Position numbers and translations under genes: made by a program. Shown piece by piece: positions 1-6,409 of a stretch of 9,093 bases of DNA. Within the stretch, counting starts at the first letter, position 1; the number at the start of each line of letters is the position of its first letter. Under the pieces are notes generated by a model that had not been told where the DNA came from, made no database searches, and saw only the letters and a program-made list of their open reading frames with translations. Source of the stretch: CAZVWH01 sp964631175 (GTDB lineage: Bacteria > Planctomycetota > Phycisphaerae > Sedimentisphaerales > Anaerobacaceae); the NCBI GenBank assembly GCA_964631175.1, contig CAZVWH010000107.1, positions 1 through 9,093 on the forward strand. The letters are read 5' to 3'.

Positions 1-1531
1 CCACCTGGATGTCACCGTTGGCTCGCGATATAATGCTCTGCACAACGCAAAGCCCTAAACCTGTTGATTTACTTACTTGCTTTGTAGTAAAAAAAGGCTC
101 AAAAATCCTATCAAGATTTTCTCGCGCGATACCACCACAATTATCAGAGAACCGCAACTCGATGTTCTCGTCTTTTTCAACTCCACTGATAATAATGTGG
201 CGATTTTTTTTGCCGTCCGCTGCCTCTACAGCGTTCTCCATCAACGCGTAAAATAACTGCTCCAGGTCTTGTTCATTTGAATATATATATGGAAGTTTAT
301 CTATATCTTTTAGCTGGATAGTTACTTTTGTCCGCCAGGCACGTTCATCCAAAAGCTTCGAAATCATTTCCAAGAGGGTATTTAGATATATTTTCTCAAG
401 CTGATTTTCGCCGGAGGATGTTACAGCAAAATCACGAAACCGCTTGACTATTGAAGCAATGTCCGAACAGCCACTTAGACCGACGTTGAGTTGTTCTATA
501 ATACTACTTAGATAAGGTGCATCTTGCAATTCTGCCAACGAATTCTCGATGGACAAGCGAACGACCGTTAGAGGCTGGGTAAGTTCATGAGCAATGGTCG
601 CACTTATGGTTCCCACCGAGACCAGCTGCTCAGTGTGGGCCATTCTTTCACGGTATATGTTCAGCTCCTTTTCTTTATGCTTGGCCTCTGTGACATCACG
701 TGCCACTGCCAGAATTCCGATAGATTTTTCCTCATTATTTTTCAATAAAGTAACGGACATATATGTAGGAAAAGCCGTTCCGTCTTTTTTGATATGTCCA
801 ATTTCACCATCCCAGCTACCCTGTGTTTTTATCTGTTTTACAAAATTTTGGTATTTACATATCTGCTGCTTGTTGTGCAGCTTCTTAACTGGCATGCCGA
901 TCATTTCTTTTGGTTTATAATCATGCATCCGAGCATAAGCCTTATTGACATATAATAATCTTGGTTCTAAGTCTCCGATCGCAATACCGTCAATCGATTG
1001 CTCGACCGCGGCGCTTAGCTTTCTTATTTGTTCCTCTGCCTTTTTGCGTTCGGTGATGTCTCTAAAAATGCCCATAAGGTACTTCTTTTCGCCCAGGTTT
1101 ACTGGAAACGAGTTAATATCAACATAGAAGACATTGCCGTCCTTTTTCTTAATTGGAATGTCTTTAGCCAGCGTAAACTCCCCACGCACCTGTTTATCGA
1201 ATTGTTCTTGAACATAGGGCTGATCTTTCTTGGGATGAATATCTGTAATCGTCAGATTCTTGAGCTCTTGTTCGGTATAACCAGACATTTGACAAATCAT
1301 TTTATTGCAGGAGTGAAATCTTTTATTTTCCACGTCCGCTAAAAGTATTCCATCTGCTGCATTGTTAAAAATACTCTTAAATAATTGTTCAGACCCGTTT
1401 AGCTCTTTTTCTACTTGTTTTTCGGACTCTTTGAACCCCTGCTTAGTTTGTTCAAGTTCGGAAATGCGGTGTCGCAAAGCGTTTAACTCTTGTAGTAATT
1501 CCGCCTTAGTCTTGTGCCCATCTTGCGTCAT
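1..1531 (-). CDS. Two-PAS-domain sensor histidine kinase, 3' end cut by the window
   Basis: This is a cytoplasmic sensor kinase that should autophosphorylate on a histidine and pass phosphate to a response regulator not seen here. Translating the minus strand from ATG 1531 gives an open frame to base 1 (510 residues). It contains a short coiled-coil-like N-terminus (about 8-50), PAS/PAC 1 (about 47-165, ending FRDITERKKA), PAS/PAC 2 (about 172-285, ending ARDVTEAK), an H-box ATIAHELTQPLT with His315, an N-box MENAVEA (about 432), a G1 box DNCGGI (about 462), an F-box FEPFF and a G2 box GLGLCVVQSI. Only the last few dozen residues of the ATPase domain are missing. No membrane segment is visible, so the signal is probably internal (redox, ligand or partner). 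An in-frame TAG two codons upstream fixes this ATG as the earliest start; the ribosome binding site is weak. It is separated from the next gene by 663 bases and is probably its own transcription unit. The HELTQPLT H-box resembles kinases with HExxQPL-type boxes. Confidence 0.93.
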   Translation of the reverse strand, partial: MTQDGHKTKAELLQELNALRHRISELEQTKQGFKESEKQVEKELNGSEQLFKSIFNNAADGILLADVENKRFHSCNKMICQMSGYTEQELKNLTITDIHPKKDQPYVQEQFDKQVRGEFTLAKDIPIKKKDGNVFYVDINSFPVNLGEKKYLMGIFRDITERKKAEEQIRKLSAAVEQSIDGIAIGDLEPRLLYVNKAYARMHDYKPKEMIGMPVKKLHNKQQICKYQNFVKQIKTQGSWDGEIGHIKKDGTAFPTYMSVTLLKNNEEKSIGILAVARDVTEAKHKEKELNIYRERMAHTEQLVSVGTISATIAHELTQPLTVVRLSIENSLAELQDAPYLSSIIEQLNVGLSGCSDIASIVKRFRDFAVTSSGENQLEKIYLNTLLEMISKLLDERAWRTKVTIQLKDIDKLPYIYSNEQDLEQLFYALMENAVEAADGKKNRHIIISGVEKDENIELRFSDNCGGIARENLDRIFEPFFTTKQVSKSTGLGLCVVQSIISRANGDIQV

Positions 1532-1654
1532 ATTCTATAGCTCACTCAATGAACGCCATTGTGCCCCTACGCCGTTGACTTTCGATGCTCCAGTCTAAAT
1601 AGCTCATCTACCGTTGGTTTAGTAGCGATTGCAGACATTTAGCGCAGCATATAT

Positions 1655-1683
1655 ATTATCGTAAATTACACTATACCACTCAA
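1655..1683 (-). promoter_or_regulatory. Candidate sigma70-type promoter for the histidine kinase
   Basis: On the minus strand TTGAGT (bases 1683-1678) is followed after exactly 17 bases by GATAAT (1660-1655). This is close to the TTGACA/TATAAT consensus at ideal spacing. Transcription would start near 1648 and leave a leader of about 115 bases before the kinase ATG at 1531. The surroundings are AT-rich. This is a pattern match only. Confidence 0.4.
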
Positions 1684-1757
1684 GAAAAAATCCTTGCTTT
1701 TTAGCTTTGCGTCCTACCCCAACAATCTTCATAATCGCTTGTCTTATATCTGCTTAG

Positions 1758-1772
1758 GGCTTGGGCCAAGCC
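1758..1772. promoter_or_regulatory. 15-bp perfect palindrome, possible operator
   Basis: GGCTTGG-G-CCAAGCC has 7-bp arms around a single central base. It lies about 75 bases upstream of the -35 of the candidate leftward promoter. Its size fits a dimeric regulator site, but no regulator gene lies nearby and the site occurs only once, so function is speculative. Confidence 0.2.
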
Positions 1773-1984
1773 TCAACAACATTGCCGGTTCAGGGTGCGT
1801 GACTATAAGTTGTACAAAGTATTGCGCAAAGTCATTTTTGGTCTTTTTTGTGAGTGCTTTTTGTATGTAATACTAATTTAACTTAATTACGGCGCTTTTA
1901 ATAGATTATCCGATGTAGTTCATGGTGCTACCTAACCAATATCTACTGAATCCATCTTCTGTCTCAAATTTATGAGGCGCAGAT

Positions 1985-2000
1985 ACCAATTACAATTGGT
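1985..2000. promoter_or_regulatory. 16-bp near-palindrome, possible operator
   Basis: ACCAATT-AC-AATTGGT has perfect 7-bp arms and a 2-base centre. It lies in the middle of the gene-free region, 195 bases beyond the end of the operon. The two-base centre suits protein binding better than an RNA hairpin. No promoter is clearly paired with it. Confidence 0.2.
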
Positions 2001-2012
2001 GTTATCAATTAT

Positions 2013-2060
2013 TTACGAAGGTAAAACCGTCGCCGTCCTTCTTCGTAATTCTCCTTCGTA
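2013..2060. repeat. Short inverted and direct repeats of CTTCGTA
   Basis: TTACGAAG (2013-2020) is inverted as CTTCGTAA (2041-2048). TACGAAGG (2014-2021) is inverted as CCTTCGTA (2053-2060). The two CTTCGTA copies on the plus strand are direct repeats. Either pairing gives an 8-bp stem, so the two folds exclude each other. No T-tract follows, so it does not look like a simple terminator. Confidence 0.45.
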
Positions 2061-2085
2061 TTGATAGTTCATAGAACGGATTAGT

Positions 2086-2170
2086 ACTCCGTAGGGAGTC
2101 CTTAGGACTAAGAAGTCCGCTAGGGGATGCCTTACGGCAGATAAATTCCGGCGACAGCTAAAGGACTCCC
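2086..2170. repeat. Cluster of alternating hairpins just past the operon end
   Basis: GGGAGTCCTT (2094-2103) is perfectly inverted as AAGGACTCCC (2161-2170). Inside and beside it are four further small hairpins: ACTCC/GGAGT (2086-2099), AGTCC/GGACT (2097-2109), GGACT/AGTCC (2105-2118) and TGCC/GGCA (2128-2139). The small stems near 2086-2118 share half-sites and so exclude one another. The cluster starts about 25 bases after the stop of the large membrane protein gene. It could end or stabilise the transcript, but no run of U follows. It may equally be a palindromic repeat unit. Confidence 0.5.
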
Positions 2171-2194
2171 AGAACAGGCCTGGCGGCTAAACAA

Positions 2195-5100
2195 CTACTC
2201 CATTTTCTTATAAAACTCTGCCTCTCGGTCGGACAGTCTTTTCTGTTCAATCAGCCTGCGCACTCGCTGCAAATCGACATCTCTTGGTTGGCCGCCAGAG
2301 CTTATTGACGCAGCCGGCTGGCTAAGGCTGGAAGGAGTGACTTGCAGAAACCTGCTAATAGAAACCGCCGATATAAGTATCCCTATTATAAGTACAACAA
2401 CTACAAAGTAGCGAGAGAGCAGTTTAAATGGAGCTATTTCGTATTGGGTCTTGCGTCTTGCGTATTGCATCACGGCATTCTGTCTTCTGTCTTCTGTTTT
2501 CTGTTTTCTGTCTTCTGTCCCTTCGACTTCGCTCAGGACAGGTTTCTGTCTTTTGTAACGGCACCTGTCACAGTATATGCAGTCCAGGTGGTCCCTGGCG
2601 GTCAAGCCGAACTCACATTTGGCAAATCTTTTTGCCGGTAAAAAGCGTCTTAGCACAACAATGTTGTTAAGCAAAGATAGAAACGCTCCAGCCGGACACA
2701 AATACCGACACCAGAAACGAGTATAAAAAACCGAGCCTATTAAAGCCAACATTACCACCACCAGCATCAATCCGCCGATTGCGGACCAAAATCGAAGGTT
2801 GAAAAATGAAATGAGAGGGTCTGCTGCAAGTGTGGTTCGATTTCTGGAAACAAAGAAAGCAATTATTAGGACAAAAAGAACCACATATTTGATGAATCTT
2901 GCTTTACGCATATTGTCCACAGTTATTGGGTGCTTAAACCTCTGTGGCACTATATAGCTGAGCAGTTCCTGTGCGGCCCCAAAGGGGCAGATATAGCCAC
3001 AATAAATGTTGCCGAAGAGTATTACCAGAAGTGGTATCCCGACAACTGATAAAAATGCACCCGACAATCTTATGGCAGGGACATGCAAAGACAATATGGT
3101 TGCTATTTGCTCGCTGGAATACTGAGCGTTCAAGACGAAGCCGCCAATGACAAGAGTAAGCACAAGCACAGTCAATCTGCTCCAAAATCCGCCACGGTAG
3201 GTTACAATCAAAGCAAGTACGGAAACAGTGATCAAATATATTCCATTTGTATCCGGCAGATAGTTTGCCAGATGAGTTCGCTGTGCGGACGCAGGCTTGC
3301 GAGATTGATCAAGAATTTGAGCAGCGAATCTATGTCCTGATGACTCAAGTGCTGAAAGGATTGCTTTGGAGCTTATAGTCGCACCGGTGACCGCATCTAC
3401 GTTGGCGAACGGCTGAGTCTCAAAAAGATGACGACCATTAAGAAGCTCGCACCATCCCCTAAGCATCTCAAGGTACGCTGGAGTTTCGCTTGACCGTATT
3501 ATGTGGAAGTCGATTAGCGTGCCATTAGGGTCCACATAAATGGCAAGATTTATCTTTCCGCCGAAGCCACGTACTTCCGGTGCCAGGTCTTCAGAGCTGA
3601 AAATATAGCCGGTCAGTTCATTATGGGCGTTAGAAACTGTGAAATAATTAATGTTTTGAGTCCGTCCCGTCGGATCATTAAGAACTGCTGATTTTCCTGA
3701 AAGGGATCCTGTAGAATGCTCAAGGTGCAAATCGCCGGCAAGTGCTTGAGCCGAATGTAGAGGCAGTGACGGAGACAGTCTTGCGCTAACATAGGAAAGC
3801 AAATTCGAGCATATGATAACAGACAGGCCAACACCGAATAAAATATAGCCGAGCCTGCGCATTTGAAATTTGACATCCGCAATTACAAATCCAGCTCGTG
3901 GTGAGCTTGCCGAATCCAAACCTTTCGGTTTATACATTCTGAGTGCAAAAAGTGGGACATTGGTTAAAAGTAGCAGCATAAATACAAAAAAAGTCACTTT
4001 TGTACCCAGTACAGGTACAAGTACAAGGCCGGTAAATAATCCCCCTACTGAGGCGCCGATATGGTCGGCGGTTTCGAGCTTGCTGCCGATCTGACCCGTC
4101 TCAAAAGCGGAGCTGCTAAGTAGCTTAGCTACTAAAGGAAAGTAGCAGCCGGCAAATACGCCGCATGATACAAATACAATCGCAAAAGTAAGATGCGTTC
4201 CGCCTGCGGCGGATTGGTCCGGCCAAAAAGCAATTGCAGCTAAGATTAATGCGTGTGCGATAACTACCGCAAATACGAGTGAAACGAGATACGAAGTGCG
4301 CTTAAGGGTTCCCACAAAATACGAGCTTAAGATTGCACCGGCGGTTAAGCCCACCATAAACAAAGAAGAGATTATCCCAATATACAAATACAGTGAGCCA
4401 AAATGTGTTTGGTATATGTACATCAAGACAATAACCACGCCGATGCCTACCAGGCCGGCTGAAAAGATCAGAAACGAACTGTCGAAACTCATATTGCGTA
4501 TTGCGTATTGCGTATTGCGTATTGTGTTAAGATTCTCGTACGCCTGCCCCGAGCGAAGTCGAGGGGACGCACGACGCACGCCTGTCCTGAGCGCAGCCGA
4601 AGGGACGCACGACGAGACATAGATGATTCGCAAAATTACAAAAACTAAAATGGGGACAACAAAAACGACTGGACCTGTTAAGGCTAAGTATTTGACTAAT
4701 CTGGTAACCGACGCTCCGGATTGCTTTGCGGTCAGTAATAAGCTGTATAGATGTGTTAAAGGTTTGGCATCTCGATTTATCAATAGACTTTCAGGCAAAT
4801 CTGCCCCGGCATATTTTTTCAGAGCAGCGTCAGCCTTGTCCGGCAAATAAACAGAAAGAAGAGCTTGTGGAGGAAAAACATCAACTCCACCTTCTATCGC
4901 TTCAAAGCGGTCTCGCAGAATGCCGGGCCGGCCGGTAAGGCTTTCTGAATCGGAAGCGATAAACCATGTGTCCTCGCCGGGTATTAGAACAAGATGTGAA
5001 AAAACGTTCTGGAGTGTCAGTTTTGTCGAGGCACCCAGGTTTATAAGCTCGGTGCCCATGACATTTTCTCCACCCGCTACGCGGACTGCTAATACACCAT

Positions 5101-6409
5101 TAGGCCGCAGTACCTCCTTGATTTGACTATAGAATTCAAGTGTGTAATAGCGATTCAGGACCGAGCTGGTAGCGTCGGGCAAATTGATAATTGCAATATC
5201 ATATCCTTCGACCTCCCATAAGGGATGGCTTAGTCCACGGCTCAGGACGGGATACTTCTTTTTCTCATTCAACAATGAGCGAATGTCAGAGGTTTCGGCT
5301 TGGAAACGCTTGTCGTTAATTCTGAACTTCTCAGGAATAAATGTATTAATTTTTTGCACATATCCGTTGTCACAATGTGCCCATGTTACCGTCTCAATCT
5401 GCGGCAGCCGGAGCAACTGCCGGCAAAGTCCCAAACCTGTGCCGATTACAAGAATCGATTTAGCATCAGGATTCTGACAAAGACCGATGGCAGCGATGCG
5501 TCCGGCACTTTCTTTATCCGGCAAAACTTCACAGGTACTGCTTTGCCGAATAGCTACCCATTGTCCCTGATAGTCTCCGTAGAGGTACTCAGCCTGAGCT
5601 GTTTGGAAAGACCCTTTGAGCCGGCCTTGCGGAAGAAGCTTGTTCCATTTGATGATGCGGATCTGTTGGGACAGATAATTGTCGGCTCCGGCGACGAGAG
5701 AAACTAAAATAAATACCGGAACAAAAATCCAAGCCCATCTTCTTGCCTTGATGAGCCGGACCCAAACTATTGATAAAGACAAAATAAAAGCCAAGATAAA
5801 GAAAATTCTTGCCGAGCTTACACCCAGTCCGAGAAGGATGGTCGCTCCGGTGCCGCCGAGGAAGCTTCCCGCAGCTTCAATAATATACACACGCGAGACA
5901 GCAAAAGATGCCTCTTGCTTCACCCCGTTAGAAACCACATGTTTTTGGTCCGGATTATCATCAGTGAAATCTGTGTAATCCGTGGTTATAGGATTTCTAA
6001 CGGGGCGAATCCATCGACAAGCAATAGGAAAGAACAATCCTGTGATGATGCTGACCGGTGCATTAATCACTATTGATAAGAGCAAAATAGCCCGTATAGA
6101 TAGTAGCGCATATGATTCGACACCAGCAAGCTCGCGAGCTTGAACAATCAATATCCACTCAAGAATAAAAGCTGGCAGAAATGCCAGAAGCAGGAATTCT
6201 ATGTTTTTGAGCAATTTTTCAGCGAAGGTCTTTGCTCTATAAACAAGCGCTGCCCCTAATGCGACCCACAAAAACCACGTGCCGAAGAAAATTCCAACGC
6301 TTATGTCGTTGCCTTCAAAGGTGGTGATAAACTCGCGAAAAAGTAAAGACTGGGCGGTTATAGTGAACAGACCGTAGCTGAATATCAAAAAGGCGCGGGA
6401 CATTCTCAT
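2195..6409 (-). CDS. Giant membrane protein: spermidine-synthase-like, FMN-binding and NosR/NapH-like Fe-S modules
   Basis: This 1404-residue inner-membrane protein has about 20 predicted membrane segments. Residues 1-240 form a first membrane block, with LFREFITTFEGND typical of membrane-fused spermidine-synthase homologues. Residues 275-560 are a Rossmann domain with GTGLG near 323 and a NLPDATSSVLNRYYTLEFY stretch. A second block of about six helices runs from 640 to 840. After a helix near 855 comes an FMN-binding domain (about 900-1030) ending in DAVTGATISS (1005-1014), the covalent-flavin type of site seen in RnfG/NqrC. Further helices carry C1137xxxC1141P and C1234xxxC1238P as in NosR/NapH-like proteins, then C1265 and C1277xxC1280xxC1283, and a last helix. 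It probably moves electrons across the membrane; the substrate of the synthase-like part is unknown. The ATG overlaps the upstream TAA (TAATG) and has GGTGA 6 bases ahead. Repeat-derived inserts lie near residues 136-163, 599-640 and 1286-1323. Confidence 0.85.
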   Translation of the reverse strand: MRMSRAFLIFSYGLFTITAQSLLFREFITTFEGNDISVGIFFGTWFLWVALGAALVYRAKTFAEKLLKNIEFLLLAFLPAFILEWILIVQARELAGVESYALLSIRAILLLSIVINAPVSIITGLFFPIACRWIRPVRNPITTDYTDFTDDNPDQKHVVSNGVKQEASFAVSRVYIIEAAGSFLGGTGATILLGLGVSSARIFFILAFILSLSIVWVRLIKARRWAWIFVPVFILVSLVAGADNYLSQQIRIIKWNKLLPQGRLKGSFQTAQAEYLYGDYQGQWVAIRQSSTCEVLPDKESAGRIAAIGLCQNPDAKSILVIGTGLGLCRQLLRLPQIETVTWAHCDNGYVQKINTFIPEKFRINDKRFQAETSDIRSLLNEKKKYPVLSRGLSHPLWEVEGYDIAIINLPDATSSVLNRYYTLEFYSQIKEVLRPNGVLAVRVAGGENVMGTELINLGASTKLTLQNVFSHLVLIPGEDTWFIASDSESLTGRPGILRDRFEAIEGGVDVFPPQALLSVYLPDKADAALKKYAGADLPESLLINRDAKPLTHLYSLLLTAKQSGASVTRLVKYLALTGPVVFVVPILVFVILRIIYVSSCVPSAALRTGVRRASPRLRSGQAYENLNTIRNTQYAIRNMSFDSSFLIFSAGLVGIGVVIVLMYIYQTHFGSLYLYIGIISSLFMVGLTAGAILSSYFVGTLKRTSYLVSLVFAVVIAHALILAAIAFWPDQSAAGGTHLTFAIVFVSCGVFAGCYFPLVAKLLSSSAFETGQIGSKLETADHIGASVGGLFTGLVLVPVLGTKVTFFVFMLLLLTNVPLFALRMYKPKGLDSASSPRAGFVIADVKFQMRRLGYILFGVGLSVIICSNLLSYVSARLSPSLPLHSAQALAGDLHLEHSTGSLSGKSAVLNDPTGRTQNINYFTVSNAHNELTGYIFSSEDLAPEVRGFGGKINLAIYVDPNGTLIDFHIIRSSETPAYLEMLRGWCELLNGRHLFETQPFANVDAVTGATISSKAILSALESSGHRFAAQILDQSRKPASAQRTHLANYLPDTNGIYLITVSVLALIVTYRGGFWSRLTVLVLTLVIGGFVLNAQYSSEQIATILSLHVPAIRLSGAFLSVVGIPLLVILFGNIYCGYICPFGAAQELLSYIVPQRFKHPITVDNMRKARFIKYVVLFVLIIAFFVSRNRTTLAADPLISFFNLRFWSAIGGLMLVVVMLALIGSVFYTRFWCRYLCPAGAFLSLLNNIVVLRRFLPAKRFAKCEFGLTARDHLDCIYCDRCRYKRQKPVLSEVEGTEDRKQKTEDRRQNAVMQYARRKTQYEIAPFKLLSRYFVVVVLIIGILISAVSISRFLQVTPSSLSQPAASISSGGQPRDVDLQRVRRLIEQKRLSDREAEFYKKME
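2443..2519. repeat. Heptamer tandem array inside the giant membrane protein gene
   Basis: Eleven consecutive 7-bp units keep one register. Four are TTGCGTC-like (2443-2470), one is CACGGCA (2471-2477) and six are TTCTGTC or TTCTGTT (2478-2519). One more TTCTGTC follows the interspersed core, at 2544-2550. On the coding strand a 7-bp period gives a 7-residue period (TEDRRQK-like), charged and probably disordered. It lies between the last Cys cluster and the final membrane helix. It resembles in kind the short tandemly repeated heptamers described in cyanobacteria. Confidence 0.85.
2518..2542 (-). repeat. 25-bp interspersed repeat core, copy 1
   Basis: Read on the minus strand, the copy begins CCTGTCCTGAGCGAAGTCG and ends AAGGGA. 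It differs from the copy at 4581-4605 at two positions and from that at 4543-4567 at three. It breaks the TTCTGTC heptamer array, which resumes after it. The extra length between array units (2520-2543) is 24 bases, which keeps the reading frame; it is translated as PVLSEVEG. Confidence 0.8.
4493..4527. repeat. Five-unit ATTGCGT heptamer array in the giant membrane protein gene
   Basis: Four perfect ATTGCGT units are followed by ATTGTGT. On the coding strand they are translated as a charged linker of the form IRNTQYAIRN, directly before Met640 and the second membrane block. TTGCGT units also occur at 2450-2463, so the same heptamer family is present twice in this gene. Confidence 0.9.
4540..4614 (+). 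repeat. Tandem pair of 37-bp repeats carrying core copies 2 and 3
   Basis: Two 37-bp units (4540-4576 and 4578-4614) stand one base apart, a 38-bp period. Each begins ACGCCTG, holds the 25-bp core (4543-4567 and 4581-4605) and ends GGACGCACGACG. Core orientation is opposite to the copy at 2518-2542. GACGCAC heptamers stand next to the cores (4566-4579, 4604-4610), so here too the core is associated with a 7-bp period. The pair is translated in the linker near residues 599-623 of the membrane protein (motifs GVRRASPRLRSGQA). Confidence 0.85.
5923..6005. mobile_element. 83-bp element bounded by 12-bp perfect inverted repeats, in frame in a gene
   Basis: CCCCGTTAGAAA (5923-5934) is perfectly inverted as TTTCTAACGGGG (5994-6005). 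The 59 bases between include a stretch translated as ITTDYTDFTDDN on the coding strand. The element lies within the membrane protein gene between a helix ending in FFPIACRWI and the motif SRVYIIEAAGS, in a loop, and leaves the frame open. It has the look of a very small non-autonomous element or palindromic repeat unit. I see no clear target duplication and no transposase. Confidence 0.6.

Larger units (their letters stand above)
1532..2194. other. 663-base intergenic region without recognisable genes
   Basis: This stretch lies between the start of the kinase gene and the end of the operon. I find no convincing coding sequence on either strand, no tRNA-like cloverleaf and no transposase remnant. 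It holds the candidate kinase promoter (1655-1683), a 15-bp palindrome (1758-1772), a 16-bp near-palindrome (1985-2000), CTTCGTA repeats (2013-2060) and a cluster of overlapping hairpins (2086-2170). Confidence 0.7.

Noticed and set aside
2094..2170. Intrinsic terminator of the operon
   Set aside because: The outer stem is separated by a long interior and no T-run follows on the minus strand, so only a structured repeat is claimed.
4540..4614. Possible CRISPR array because of a 37-bp repeat unit
   Set aside because: There are only two units, one base apart, with no spacers, and they lie inside an open coding frame with no cas genes.
5300..5707. 135-residue plus-strand frame within the giant membrane protein gene
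   Set aside because: It is antisense to a clear Rossmann domain, shows no family motif and has no recognisable ribosome binding site; it is a shadow frame.
5923..6005. Full insertion sequence
   Set aside because: The element is only 83 bp, holds no transposase and shows no clear target duplication; at most it is a small non-autonomous element.
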